Shown here: positions 52,460-61,171 of the stretch, piece by piece | How positions within the stretch are numbered: position 1 is the first letter of the stretch | Layout: the number at the start of each line of letters is the position of its first letter | NCBI GenBank assembly: GCA_020638495.1 | Contig: JACKIN010000013.1 | Coordinates: 1 to 64,000 of the forward strand | Reading direction: 5' to 3' | Length of the DNA stretch: 64,000 bases | From: Geminicoccaceae bacterium | Lineage (GTDB): Bacteria; Pseudomonadota; Alphaproteobacteria; Geminicoccales; Geminicoccaceae | Notes under the pieces: generated by a model | Told to the model about the DNA's origin: nothing | Seen by the model: the letters and a program-made list of their open reading frames with translations, nothing else | The model's database searches: none | Translations under genes and position numbers: made by a program

Positions 52460-52475
52460 GTAACCGTCCGGTTAC
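52460..52475. promoter_or_regulatory. Putative TetR-type operator, acyl-CoA dehydrogenase (perfect palindrome)
   Basis: GTAACCGTCCGGTTAC is a perfect inverted repeat of GTAACCG around TC. On the minus strand it continues as ACGGTTACTT, the block common to all sites. It lies 21 bp before the acyl-CoA dehydrogenase ATG. Confidence 0.68.
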
Positions 52476-52496
52476 AAAAACTGCCGGGGAACCGCC

Positions 52497-53657
52497 ATGC
52501 CGCCCGTCCTGCTGCCGCGCCACGCGCCCGAGGACTATGCGCAGATCCAGGAGGCCGCCCGCCGCTTCGCCGACGAGGCGGTCCGCCCGCGCGCCGTCGA
52601 GCTCGACGCGACCGAGGCCTTTCCGGACGACCTCTACCGCGAGATGGCCGGCCTCGGCCTCTTCGGCATCAGCGTGCCCGACAGCCTCGGCGGCGTCGGC
52701 ATGGACGCGCTCGCCTATGCCATCGTCATGGAGGAGCTCTCGCGCGGCTACGCCTCCGTCGCCGACCAGTGCGGCCTGGTCGAGCTGATCGGGACACTCC
52801 TCGCCGTCCACGGCACGGCCGACCAGCAAGAGCGCTACCTCCCGCCCGTCCTCGGCTTCGAAGTGAAGGTCGCCTACTGCATCACCGAGGCCGGCGCCGG
52901 CTCCGACGTCTCGGGCATCAAAACGACCGCGACCCGGACCGAGGGCGGCTGGCGCCTCGATGGCGGCAAGCTCTGGATCCACAACGCGCCCCTGGCCGAT
53001 CTCGGCTTCGTCCTCGCCCGCACCGATCCCGCAGCCGGCCATCGCGGCATGTCGATCTTCATCGTCGACCTGAATGGCAAGGGCGTGAGCCGCGGCCCGA
53101 AGGAGCACAAGATGGGCCAGCGCGCCTCGCCCGTGGGTGCGCTCACCTTCGACGGCGTCGAGCTGCCCGCCGACGCCCTCCTCGGCCAGGAGGGCAGGGG
53201 CTTCCACATCATGATGTCCGCCCTCGACAAGGGCCGCATCGGCATCGCCTCGCTCGCCGTCGGCATCGCCCAGGCGGGGCTCGAGGCGGCCCTCGGCTAC
53301 GTGCCCGAGCGGCGCCAGTTCGACCGGGCCATCGCCGACTTCCAGGGCGTGCAGTTCCTCCTCGCCGACATGGCCAAGGACATCGCCGCCGCCCGGGCGC
53401 TGACCCATCGCGCCGCCATGCTCCTCGACGCCGGCGAGCCCGCCAGCCGCGCCTGCTCCATCGCCAAGTGCTTCGCCAGCGACACGGCCGTGGCCCGCAG
53501 CGCCGACGCGGTGCAGATCTTCGGCGGCAGCGGCTATATCCGGGGCTTCGAGGTCGAGCGCCTTTACCGCGACGCCAAGATCACCCAGATCTACGAGGGC
53601 ACGAACCAGATCCAGCGCACCATCATCGCCCGCGACCTCCTGAAGAACGGCGCCTGA
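52497..53657 (+). CDS. Acyl-CoA dehydrogenase
   Basis: A 386-residue flavin-dependent acyl-CoA dehydrogenase. The N-terminal helical domain (residues 10-120) is followed by the FAD-binding ACAD signature region AYCITEAGAGSDVSGIKTTA near residue 125, FIVDLNGKGVSRGPKEHKMG, and the C-terminal domain with QIFGGSGYIRGFEVERLYRD. The catalytic Glu lies in QIYEGTNQIQRTIIARDLL at the end. It introduces a double bond into a CoA thioester. It heads a four-gene rightward operon with no CoA ligase nearby, so the CoA ester must come from elsewhere. Confidence 0.95.
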   Translation: MPPVLLPRHAPEDYAQIQEAARRFADEAVRPRAVELDATEAFPDDLYREMAGLGLFGISVPDSLGGVGMDALAYAIVMEELSRGYASVADQCGLVELIGTLLAVHGTADQQERYLPPVLGFEVKVAYCITEAGAGSDVSGIKTTATRTEGGWRLDGGKLWIHNAPLADLGFVLARTDPAAGHRGMSIFIVDLNGKGVSRGPKEHKMGQRASPVGALTFDGVELPADALLGQEGRGFHIMMSALDKGRIGIASLAVGIAQAGLEAALGYVPERRQFDRAIADFQGVQFLLADMAKDIAAARALTHRAAMLLDAGEPASRACSIAKCFASDTAVARSADAVQIFGGSGYIRGFEVERLYRDAKITQIYEGTNQIQRTIIARDLLKNGA

Positions 53658-53674
53658 GCGGAAGGGCTAGGACC

Positions 53675-54841
53675 ATGACCACCCTGCGTCTGCCGACCGA
53701 GACCGGCACCATCGAGCCCTACACGCTCCAGGGCGAGGCGCTGCCGCCGCCGCATGGCAAGCCGGTCTTCAACCGTGTCGCCATGGCCGCGGCGCATGTC
53801 GTGAGCGACCCGCTCAGCGCCATCGAGCCCTCGGCCGGCGGGGCCGTCGACTGGGAGCGCACGCTGGCCTATCGCGACCACCTCTTCGGCCACGGGCTCG
53901 CCGTCGCCGAGGCCATGGACACGGCGCAGCGCGGCATGGGCCTCGACTGGCCGACGGCGCTCGAGCTGATCCGCCGCTCGGTCGAGAATGCGCGTCACCA
54001 CAAGGGTGCCCTCGTCTTCTCCGGCTGCGGCACCGACCAGCTCGACCCGGCCGACGCAAGCTCGCTCGACGACGTGATCGGCGCCTACCTGACCCAGATG
54101 GACGCCATCCAGGCGGTCGGCGGCCGGGTCATCCTCATGGCGTCCCGCGCCCTCGCCCGTATCGCCAGCGGCCCCGACGACTACGCCCGCGTCTACGGCA
54201 AGGTGCTGGCCCACGCCGAGGAGCCGGTCATCCTCCACTGGCTCGGCGAGATGTTCGACCCGGCGCTCGCCGGCTACTGGGGCGGCGACGACTTCGACCG
54301 CACCATGGCGACCTGCCTCGCCGTCATCAGCGACAACGTCGCCAAGGTCGACGGCATCAAGGTCTCGCTGCTCGACGCCGAGAAGGAGATCGTCATGCGC
54401 CGGCGCCTGCCGGAGGCGGTGCGCATGTACTCCGGCGACGACTTCGCCTACCCGACCCTGATCAAGGGCGACGCGCACGGGCACAGCGACGCGCTGCTCG
54501 GCATCTTCGACGCCATCGCCCCTGCGGCCTGCCACGCCCTCGCGGCCCTGGCCAAGGGCGACAGCGATGCCTACGACCGCATCTTCGCCCCCACCGTTCC
54601 GCTCTCGCGCCTGATCTTCAGAAGCCCCACCCGTTTCTACAAGACCGGCGTCGTCTTCATGGCCTGGCTCAACGGCCACCAGGACCACTTCACCATGCTC
54701 GGCGGCCAGCAGGCGATGCGCCCCTTGCCCTACTTCGCCGGCATCTTCCGCCTCGCCGACCAGGCCGGCCTGCTGCGCGACCCGGGCCTCGCCGCCCGGC
54801 GCATGCGCCAGCTTCTCGACCTGCATGGCGTCGAGGCCTGA
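53675..54841 (+). CDS. DUF993 / dihydrodipicolinate synthase-like protein
   Basis: A 388-residue protein of the DUF993 family, predicted to have a TIM-barrel fold like dihydrodipicolinate synthase. The most recognisable segments are GKPVFNRVAMAAAHVVSDPL, RGMGLDWPTALELIRRSVEN, VILHWLGEMFDPALAGYWGG and VDGIKVSLLDAEKEI, where the Lys matches the position of the Schiff-base lysine in this superfamily, and FLAWLNGHQDHFTMLGGQQA-like text near the end. Its reaction is not established. Members often sit beside sugar isomerase-like genes, as here. A ribosome site GGAAGGGCTAGGACC precedes the ATG. Confidence 0.85.
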   Translation: MTTLRLPTETGTIEPYTLQGEALPPPHGKPVFNRVAMAAAHVVSDPLSAIEPSAGGAVDWERTLAYRDHLFGHGLAVAEAMDTAQRGMGLDWPTALELIRRSVENARHHKGALVFSGCGTDQLDPADASSLDDVIGAYLTQMDAIQAVGGRVILMASRALARIASGPDDYARVYGKVLAHAEEPVILHWLGEMFDPALAGYWGGDDFDRTMATCLAVISDNVAKVDGIKVSLLDAEKEIVMRRRLPEAVRMYSGDDFAYPTLIKGDAHGHSDALLGIFDAIAPAACHALAALAKGDSDAYDRIFAPTVPLSRLIFRSPTRFYKTGVVFMAWLNGHQDHFTMLGGQQAMRPLPYFAGIFRLADQAGLLRDPGLAARRMRQLLDLHGVEA

Positions 54842-54848
54842 GCCGGGC

Positions 54849-55715
54849 ATGACGAACCCGCTCCGTGACCTCGCCGACGGCCGGCTCTGCTGCCTGAACA
54901 CCGCCACTCTCGGGCACCGCGAGCCCATCCTGACGGTCATCGACGCCGTGGCCCGCGCCGGCTTCGGCGCCATCAGCCCCTGGCGCCGCGACGTCGAGGG
55001 CCATGACGCAGCCGCCATCGGCCGCCGCATCAAGGATGCCGGCCTCGTCCTGCCCGGCTACTGCCGCAGCACCTACCTGCCGGCCACCACGCCAGATGGG
55101 TTCCGCGCCAATGTCGAGGACAACCGCCGGGCCATCAGCGACGCCGCCTCGCTCGGTGCCCAGAGCTTCGTCATGGTGGTCGGCGGTGTCGCCGAAGGCT
55201 CGAAGGATCTGGACCACGCCCGCCGGCAGGTCGAGGACGGCACGGCCCGCCTCCTCGAGCATGGCCGCGAGGTCGGCGTCAGGATCGCCCTGGAGCCGCT
55301 GCACCCCATGTATGCGGGCGACCGCTCCTGCCTCAACACCCTGGCCCAGGCGCTGGACATCTGCGACCGCCTCGACCCGGAGCCCGGCCCCGACCCCTGG
55401 CTCGGCGTCGCCATCGACTGCTACCACTGCTGGTGGGACCCCGACCGCGCCGCCGGCATCGCCCGCGCCGGCGCTGCCCGCCGCATCCTGGGCTTCCATG
55501 TCTGCGACTGGCTGGTGCCGACCAAGGACCTCCTCCTCGACCGCGGCATGATGGGCGACGGCGTCATCGACATCCCCGCCATCCGCGGCGAGATCGAGGC
55601 CGCCGGCTACCAGGGCCCCGCCGAGGTGGAGGTCTTCTCCGCCAACGACTGGTGGCAGCGCGACCGGGAGGAGGTCCTGAAGATCTGTCGCGAGCGCTTC
55701 GCGACCGTCACCTAA
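54849..55715 (+). CDS. Sugar phosphate isomerase/epimerase-like protein
   Basis: A 288-residue xylose isomerase-like TIM-barrel protein (AP-endonuclease 2 superfamily). Motifs are LCCLNTATLGHREPILTVID at the start, VRIALEPLHPMYAGDRSCLN with a metal Glu, LGVAIDCYHCWWDP with metal Asp and His, GFHVCDWLVP with His, and EVEVFSANDWW with Glu. It needs a divalent metal and acts on a sugar, a keto sugar or inositol derivative. The ATG at 54849 follows the DUF993 stop by seven bases; the in-frame Met at 54825 would overlap DUF993. Confidence 0.9.
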   Translation: MTNPLRDLADGRLCCLNTATLGHREPILTVIDAVARAGFGAISPWRRDVEGHDAAAIGRRIKDAGLVLPGYCRSTYLPATTPDGFRANVEDNRRAISDAASLGAQSFVMVVGGVAEGSKDLDHARRQVEDGTARLLEHGREVGVRIALEPLHPMYAGDRSCLNTLAQALDICDRLDPEPGPDPWLGVAIDCYHCWWDPDRAAGIARAGAARRILGFHVCDWLVPTKDLLLDRGMMGDGVIDIPAIRGEIEAAGYQGPAEVEVFSANDWWQRDREEVLKICRERFATVT

Positions 55716-55737
55716 GCGACAACCGGGAGGAATCCCC

Positions 55738-56373
55738 ATGCGCATCGATATCGTCTCCGACGTCGTCTGCCCCTGGTGCATCATCGGCTACCTCCAGCTC
55801 GCCGAGGCGCTCCGCACCCGCAAGCTCGAGCCCGAGATCCACTGGCACCCGTTCCAGCTCAACCCGCACATGCCCGACGAAGGCCAGAACCTGCGCGAGC
55901 ACCTGGCGGCCAAGTACGGCACCACGCCCGAGGCCTCCGTGGCGGCCCGCGAACGGCTGACGCGCATGGGTGCCGAGCTCGGCTTCACCTTCGCCTATGC
56001 CGACGACATGCGGACGTACAACACCTTCAGGTCCCACCAGCTCCTGCACTGGGCCGCGACCCTGGGCCGCCAGCACGAGCTGAAGATGGCGCTGTTTGCC
56101 GCCTTCTTCACCCGCCGCGAGAACGTGGGCGATCCGGTCGTGCTGGCCGACGCGGCGGCCGGCATCGGCTTCGACCGGGCCCTGGCGCTGGCCGTGCTCG
56201 AGGACGGCCGCTACGCCGAGGCCGTGCGCCAGGAAATGCAGTTCTGGGTGGAGCAGGGCATCCAGGGCGTGCCGGCCATCGTCCTCGAGCGCCGCCACCT
56301 CGTCTCCGGCGCCCAGGGCGTCGAGCGCTTCGGCGCCATCCTCGACCAGCTCACGGCGCCGGCTATTGCCTGA
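55738..56373 (+). CDS. DsbA-family oxidoreductase, FrnE-like
   Basis: A 211-residue thioredoxin-fold protein of the FrnE/DsbA subgroup. The CPWC active site is at residues 11-14 in DVVCPWCIIG, and the cis-Pro loop is in GIQGVPAIVLERRHLVSGAQ near residue 180. There is no signal peptide, so it is cytoplasmic and probably acts as a dithiol isomerase or glutathione-linked enzyme. It follows the isomerase-like gene by 22 nt with GGGAGGAATCCCC as ribosome site. Its link to the catabolic genes is only positional. Confidence 0.92.
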   Translation: MRIDIVSDVVCPWCIIGYLQLAEALRTRKLEPEIHWHPFQLNPHMPDEGQNLREHLAAKYGTTPEASVAARERLTRMGAELGFTFAYADDMRTYNTFRSHQLLHWAATLGRQHELKMALFAAFFTRRENVGDPVVLADAAAGIGFDRALALAVLEDGRYAEAVRQEMQFWVEQGIQGVPAIVLERRHLVSGAQGVERFGAILDQLTAPAIA

Positions 56374-56381
56374 CCGGCGGG

Positions 56382-58127
56382 CTATTCCTGCGGCAGGCCC
56401 AGCTCGACCAGCCGTGCCGCGTGCGGGACCAGTGCCGGCAGGGTGAAGAGCCAGGGCTGGGCGCGCCGGACGATGGCCAGGGTAAGGTCGGAACGCCGCC
56501 CCCGGGCTTCGGCCAGCATGTCTTCCGCAAGCGAGTTCCGGCCGGCTGCGAGGGCGGCCACCATTGCAACGATGCAGGGCTTCCAGTCGGCATTGGGCGC
56601 CGTGCGCGCCGGCTCGAGCTCGGCCAGTGCCGCCTCGTATTCGCCGAGCTGGAGCAGGGCCTCGCCCGCGAGCGTGCGGCGCGCCCAGGCGAAGGGATCG
56701 GCCGGGCTCAGACGCAGGGCCAGGCGCGCGTCCTCGAGGGCCCTTCTTGGCTCGGCGATCGCCGGCTGCAGGCGGACATAGGCGCCCAATTGGATGACGT
56801 CGGCATTGTTCGGGTTCAGCGAGCGTGCCCGTTCCAGGGCCTCGAGCGCCTCGTGCATGCGGCCCTCGGCGGCCAGCACGAAACCCATGGCACCGAAGGC
56901 CGCCTCGCTCCGGCTGTCGAGATCGATGGCCCGACTGGCGGCATCGTGGGCGAGGCGCAGGCTGGCCGCGGCATCCTGGGAACGGCCCGAGAAGGCGTCA
57001 GTTGCGTGCACCCGGGCGAGCAGGGTGTGGGCCGGCACGTTGCCCGGATCGGCCTCGATGGCGCGCCGGGCGAGCGCCTTGGCCGCTTCGATCGATGCCG
57101 GCGTGTAGCTGAGATATTCGGCATGCGCCCGTTGGGTCAGCTCCCAGGCGGTGAGGCTGTCCGTCGGCTTCTGCCGCGCCAGTGTCCGCTCATGTGCACT
57201 GATCTCCGGTGCCACGGCCGTCACGATCGCCCGGGTCAGCTCGTCCTGCAGGTCGAACAGGTCGGCCATCGTCCGGTCCCAGCGGTCGGCCCAGACATGG
57301 CCGCCGTCCGCGGCGTCGATGAGCTGGGCCGTCAGCCGCAGGCGGTCGCCGGCGCGGCGGACCGAGCCCTCGACGACATAGCGCACGCCCAGCTCGCTCG
57401 CGATCTTCCGCACGTCAGTGGCCGTGCCACGAAAGCTGAAGCTGGAATTGCGCGCGATCACCGTGAGGTCGCGAAAGCGCGAGAGCTCGGTGATCACGTC
57501 CTCGACGATGCCGTCCGCCAGGAAGTCCTGGTCCGGGTCACGCGACATGTTGTCGAAGGGCAGCACGGCGATCGAGGGGCGCATGCCGGCTGCCACTTTC
57601 CCGGTGACCGCGACGCCCTCCACCTCGACCCGCCAGACCTCGACCGGCTCCGGCAGGTTCTTCACCGCCTGCGGGCCGAGCGGTGTGAGCACCGCATCCA
57701 GCTTGCCGCGCACCTGGTCGTGGACGGCGCGCGAGATGCAGAGCCCGCCCGCGGGCGCGAGGCTTTCGAGCCTTGCCGCGACATTGACCCCATCTCCCAG
57801 GATGTCGTCGCCGTCGATGACGATGTCGCCGAGATTGACGCCGATGCGAAAGCGCAGCCGCTCGTCTTCCGGCCCCGTCTCGCGCACCGCCATCGCCCGC
57901 TGCACAAGCAGCGCCATCCGCACCGCCGCCACCGGCGAAGTGAATTCGATCAGCAGCCCGTCGCCCATCGTCTTGACGATCCGCCCCCCGGCCTCCGCCA
58001 GCGCCGGGTCGACCACCTCCGCCCGCGCCGCCCGCAGCCGCGCGATGACGCCCTCCTCGTCAGCCGCCATCAGCCGCGAGTAGCCGACCAGATCGGCGGC
58101 GAGGATGGTCGTCAGCCGGCGTTCCAC
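56382..58127 (-). CDS. Adenylate/guanylate cyclase with TolB-like and TPR regions
   Basis: A 581-residue class III nucleotide cyclase. The catalytic domain covers residues 1-180: metal Asp12 in ILAADLVGYSRLM, Asp56 in VKTMGDGLLIEF, and transition-state residues Asn115 and Arg119 in GDGVNVAARLESLA. A middle TolB-like domain (SIAVLPFDNMSRDPDQDFLA, VEDVITELSRFRDLTVIARN, VVEGSVRRAGDRLRLTAQLI) and four or more tetratricopeptide-type repeats follow to the end. This cyclase-TolB-TPR layout is common in rhizobia and related bacteria. No membrane segment is obvious. It converges on the FrnE-like gene with a nine-base gap. Confidence 0.92.
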   Translation of the reverse strand: MERRLTTILAADLVGYSRLMAADEEGVIARLRAARAEVVDPALAEAGGRIVKTMGDGLLIEFTSPVAAVRMALLVQRAMAVRETGPEDERLRFRIGVNLGDIVIDGDDILGDGVNVAARLESLAPAGGLCISRAVHDQVRGKLDAVLTPLGPQAVKNLPEPVEVWRVEVEGVAVTGKVAAGMRPSIAVLPFDNMSRDPDQDFLADGIVEDVITELSRFRDLTVIARNSSFSFRGTATDVRKIASELGVRYVVEGSVRRAGDRLRLTAQLIDAADGGHVWADRWDRTMADLFDLQDELTRAIVTAVAPEISAHERTLARQKPTDSLTAWELTQRAHAEYLSYTPASIEAAKALARRAIEADPGNVPAHTLLARVHATDAFSGRSQDAAASLRLAHDAASRAIDLDSRSEAAFGAMGFVLAAEGRMHEALEALERARSLNPNNADVIQLGAYVRLQPAIAEPRRALEDARLALRLSPADPFAWARRTLAGEALLQLGEYEAALAELEPARTAPNADWKPCIVAMVAALAAGRNSLAEDMLAEARGRRSDLTLAIVRRAQPWLFTLPALVPHAARLVELGLPQE

Positions 58128-58301
58128 GCGGCGGTCCCTTCATGAAGGTCGAGGCCGACGGAAACTAGCCGGCGAGCGCGCGCCGTCAAATCCCGCCCGC
58201 GAAAGCGCTCGTCGCAGCCTTCATTCCCGCCGGGTTTCGGTCTATTCGGGTGCCGTTCGCCTGCGGCGCGGGCGATCGCTTGATTCGATCGGAGAGACCC
58301 C

Positions 58302-59651
58302 TTGACGAAAATGGACGAGAAGCTCGAGGCGATCATGGCCGAGGTCATGCGCCGCAATACGGGCGAGGAGGAATTCATCCAGGCCGTCCGCGAGGTGCTG
58401 GAAAGCCTCGGGCGGGTGGTGGCCAAGCGGCCGGACTATACCGACGACGCGCTGATCGAGCGGATCTGCGAGCCCGAGCGGCAGATCATCTTCCGCGTGC
58501 CCTGGGTCGACGACCGGGGCCATGTCTGTATCAACCGCGGCTTTCGCGTGCAGTTCAACTCCGCCCTCGGCCCCTACAAGGGCGGCCTGCGCTTCCACCC
58601 GTCGGTCAATCTCGGCATCGTCAAGTTCCTGGGCTTCGAGCAGACCTTCAAGAATGCCCTGACCGGCCTGCCCATCGGCGGCGGCAAGGGCGGGTCGGAC
58701 TTCAACCCGCGCGGCCGGTCGGATGGCGAGATCATGCGCTTCTGCCAGTCCTTCATGACCGAGCTGTCGCGCCATCTCGGCGAGTACACCGACGTCCCGG
58801 CCGGCGATATCGGCGTGGGCGGCCGCGAGATCGGCTACATGTTCGGCCAGTACAAGCGGCTCATGAATCGCTACGAGGCGGCCGTGCTCACCGGCAAGGG
58901 CCTCGTCTATGGCGGCTCGCGGGCCCGCAAGGAGGCGACCGGCTACGGTGCCGCCTACTTCGTCGAGGCCATGCTGGCCACCAGAGGCACCTCCTTCGAC
59001 GGCAAGAGCTGCGTTGTCTCGGGCTCGGGCAACGTCGCCATCTACACCATGGAGAAGATCCGCGCGAACGGCGGCCGGACCATCGCCTGCTCCGACAGCA
59101 ACGGCTACGTCGTCGACGAGCGCGGCATCGACCTCGACCTGGTCAAGGAGCTCAAGGAGGTCCGCCGCGAGCGCATCAGCGTATACGCCGAGGAGAAGGG
59201 CGCAGGCGTCCGCTACATCAGCGGCGGCTCGATCTGGGACGTGCCCTGCGACGTCGCCATGCCATCGGCCACCCAGAACGAGCTGACCGGCAAGGACGCC
59301 CGGCGGCTGGTCGAGAACGGCGTGCTGGCGGTCGGCGAGGGCGCCAACATGCCCTCCACCCCCGAGGCCGTCCGGGTCTTTCAGGAGGCGGGCGTGCTGT
59401 TCGCCCCCGGCAAGGCCGCCAATGCCGGCGGCGTCGCCACCTCGGCGCTCGAGATGCAGCAGAACGCGTCCCGCGACAGCTGGACCTTCGAGCAGACCGA
59501 GCAGCGCCTCGCCAGCATCATGCGCCACATCCACGACACCTGCGCCGCGACCGCCGAGGAGTTCGGCGCGCCGGGCAACTACGTCCTCGGCGCCAACATC
59601 GCGGGCTTCGTGCGGGTGGCCGAGGCGATGCGGGCGCTCGGCGTGATCTGA
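58302..59651 (+). CDS. gdhA: NADP-specific glutamate dehydrogenase
   Basis: A 449-residue hexameric-type glutamate dehydrogenase that makes glutamate from 2-oxoglutarate and ammonia. Key motifs are GPYKGGLRFHPSVNLGIVKF near residue 87, FKNALTGLPIGGGKGGSDFN with the catalytic Lys, PAGDIGVGGREIGYMFGQY, and the Rossmann region SGSGNVAIYTMEKI near residue 243. The C-terminus ANIAGFVRVAEAMRALGVI matches the family. A TTG at 58302 with GGAG seven bases away is preferred; ATG at 58311 is the alternative. Divergent from the cyclase gene over a 174-bp gap. Confidence 0.95.
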   Translation: MTKMDEKLEAIMAEVMRRNTGEEEFIQAVREVLESLGRVVAKRPDYTDDALIERICEPERQIIFRVPWVDDRGHVCINRGFRVQFNSALGPYKGGLRFHPSVNLGIVKFLGFEQTFKNALTGLPIGGGKGGSDFNPRGRSDGEIMRFCQSFMTELSRHLGEYTDVPAGDIGVGGREIGYMFGQYKRLMNRYEAAVLTGKGLVYGGSRARKEATGYGAAYFVEAMLATRGTSFDGKSCVVSGSGNVAIYTMEKIRANGGRTIACSDSNGYVVDERGIDLDLVKELKEVRRERISVYAEEKGAGVRYISGGSIWDVPCDVAMPSATQNELTGKDARRLVENGVLAVGEGANMPSTPEAVRVFQEAGVLFAPGKAANAGGVATSALEMQQNASRDSWTFEQTEQRLASIMRHIHDTCAATAEEFGAPGNYVLGANIAGFVRVAEAMRALGVI

Positions 59652-59686
59652 GCGGGTCCCGGGCCGGCCGCCGCCCGCCATGCTCC

Positions 59687-60460
59687 TCAGACCGGGCCGA
59701 AGATCCCGTGGAACCGCCCGAGGAAGCTGCGCAGGCGCTCGGTCTGGGGGTTGTGCAGGACCTCGTCGGGCGTGCCGGACTGGGCGACGAGTCCGCCATC
59801 CATGAAGACCACGCGGGTCGCCACGTCGCGCACGAAGAGCATCTCGTGGCTGACCACCACCATGGTCATGCCGCTCCTCGCCAGGTCCTGCATCACCGCC
59901 AGCACCTCGGCGACCAGCTCGGGGTCGAGCGCCGAGGTGACCTCGTCGAAGAGCATAAGCCGCGGCTCCATCGCCACCGCCCGGGCGATCGCGACGCGCT
60001 GCTGCTGGCCGCCGGAGAGCTGGTAGGGATAGTGCCGGCGACGGTCGGCGAGGCCGACCCGGTCGAGCCAGTGCCGGGCGCGGTCCGCTGCCTCGGCGTT
60101 CGACATGCCGCGCACCTTGGTCAGGCCGAGCATGACATTGGCCTCGGCCGTCATGTGCGGAAAGAGGTTGAAGCTCTGGAAGACCATGCCGATCTTCGCC
60201 CGCTGCGCCGAGATCTGCCGCTCGCCGAGCTTGCGCCGCCGGCCGCTGGCCGTGTAGCCGATCGATTCGCCCTCGAGCTCGATCCGCCCCTGGTGATACT
60301 CCTCGAGCAGGTTGATGCAGCGCAGGAAGGTGGTCTTGCCCGAGCCCGAAGCGCCGATCAGCGCCACCACCTCGCTCTGCTCGATGTCGAGGTCGATGCC
60401 CTTGAGCACCTCGGTGTCGTCGTATTTCTTGTGGATGTCGCGGGCGCTCAAGAGGGCCAT
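59687..60460 (-). CDS. Amino acid ABC transporter ATP-binding protein
   Basis: A 257-residue ATPase of the GlnQ/HisP class. Walker A GASGSGKTTFLRCINLLE starts near residue 36, Q-loop VFQSFNLFPHMTAEANV near 90, signature YQLSGGQQQRVAIARAVAME near 144, Walker B LMLFDEVTSALDPELV near 168 and switch His in VVVSHEMLFVRDVA. It is the last gene of a four-gene leftward operon encoding a polar amino-acid importer. The start ATG is 21 bases after the second permease stop. Confidence 0.95.
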   Translation of the reverse strand: MALLSARDIHKKYDDTEVLKGIDLDIEQSEVVALIGASGSGKTTFLRCINLLEEYHQGRIELEGESIGYTASGRRRKLGERQISAQRAKIGMVFQSFNLFPHMTAEANVMLGLTKVRGMSNAEAADRARHWLDRVGLADRRRHYPYQLSGGQQQRVAIARAVAMEPRLMLFDEVTSALDPELVAEVLAVMQDLARSGMTMVVVSHEMLFVRDVATRVVFMDGGLVAQSGTPDEVLHNPQTERLRSFLGRFHGIFGPV

Positions 60461-60481
60461 CGGTCGCTCCGTCGCCTGGAC

Positions 60482-61153
60482 TCAATAGCGCAGATAGGCA
60501 TAGCGCCGCTCCAGCGCCGCCGCGGCCTGGGCGATCGAGAAATTGATGATGATGTAGACGATGGTCGCCGCCATGTAGAACTGCAGGATCATGTAGTTGC
60601 GGGCGATCGCCTGCTGGCTGGCGAGCAGGAGCTCGACCACGCCGATCACCGAGAGCAAGGTCGTGCCCTTGACGATCTCGAGGGCGGTGTTGACCCAGGG
60701 CGGCAAGGCCCGGCGCACCGCCTGCGGCAGGATGATCCAGCGCAGCCGCTGGAAGAAGCGCATGCCGATCGCCATGCCGGCCTCGTGCTGGCCCTGCGGG
60801 ATCGACTGCACCGCCCCCCGCACGTTCTCCGCCACGTGCGAGACGCAGAAGAGCGAGAGGGCGATGACCCCGGCCCAGTAGGGCTTCACCCCGATCTTGA
60901 GGATGGCGAGCCCGTAATAGGTGAAGAGGATCAGCACCAGGACCGGGATGCCGCGCATCACGTCGACATAGAGCCGGGCGAGGAGCCGCAACGGCAGCAT
61001 GCCGTAGGTCAGGATCAGGCCGACGACGAAGCCCAGGACCGTGCCGATGACGATGGTCATGATCGAGCTCGAGATCGTCACCATGAGCCCCTCGAGCAGC
61101 GACCAGCGCGCCGTCCAGGCTTGGCAGAAGAAGGTGCTGCAGTCCGGGTCCAT
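60482..61153 (-). CDS. Amino acid ABC transporter permease 2
   Basis: A 223-residue permease of the HisM/GlnP type with four to five hydrophobic segments. The EAA-like loop is recognisable as GMAIGMRFFQRLRWIILPQA near residue 125. The pattern VDVMRGIPVLVLILFTYYGL near residue 65 is typical of this family. It forms a heterodimer with the permease at 61172; ATPase gene follows. Confidence 0.92.
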   Translation of the reverse strand: MDPDCSTFFCQAWTARWSLLEGLMVTISSSIMTIVIGTVLGFVVGLILTYGMLPLRLLARLYVDVMRGIPVLVLILFTYYGLAILKIGVKPYWAGVIALSLFCVSHVAENVRGAVQSIPQGQHEAGMAIGMRFFQRLRWIILPQAVRRALPPWVNTALEIVKGTTLLSVIGVVELLLASQQAIARNYMILQFYMAATIVYIIINFSIAQAAAALERRYAYLRY

Positions 61154-61171
61154 GTCAGCGCCCGTCCATGA

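Noticed and set aside
58250..61171. A 970-codon frame spanning gdhA and the amino-acid transporter genes on the plus strand
   Set aside because: It crosses several well-identified genes on both strands and shows no recognisable domain; an out-of-frame artefact of high GC.
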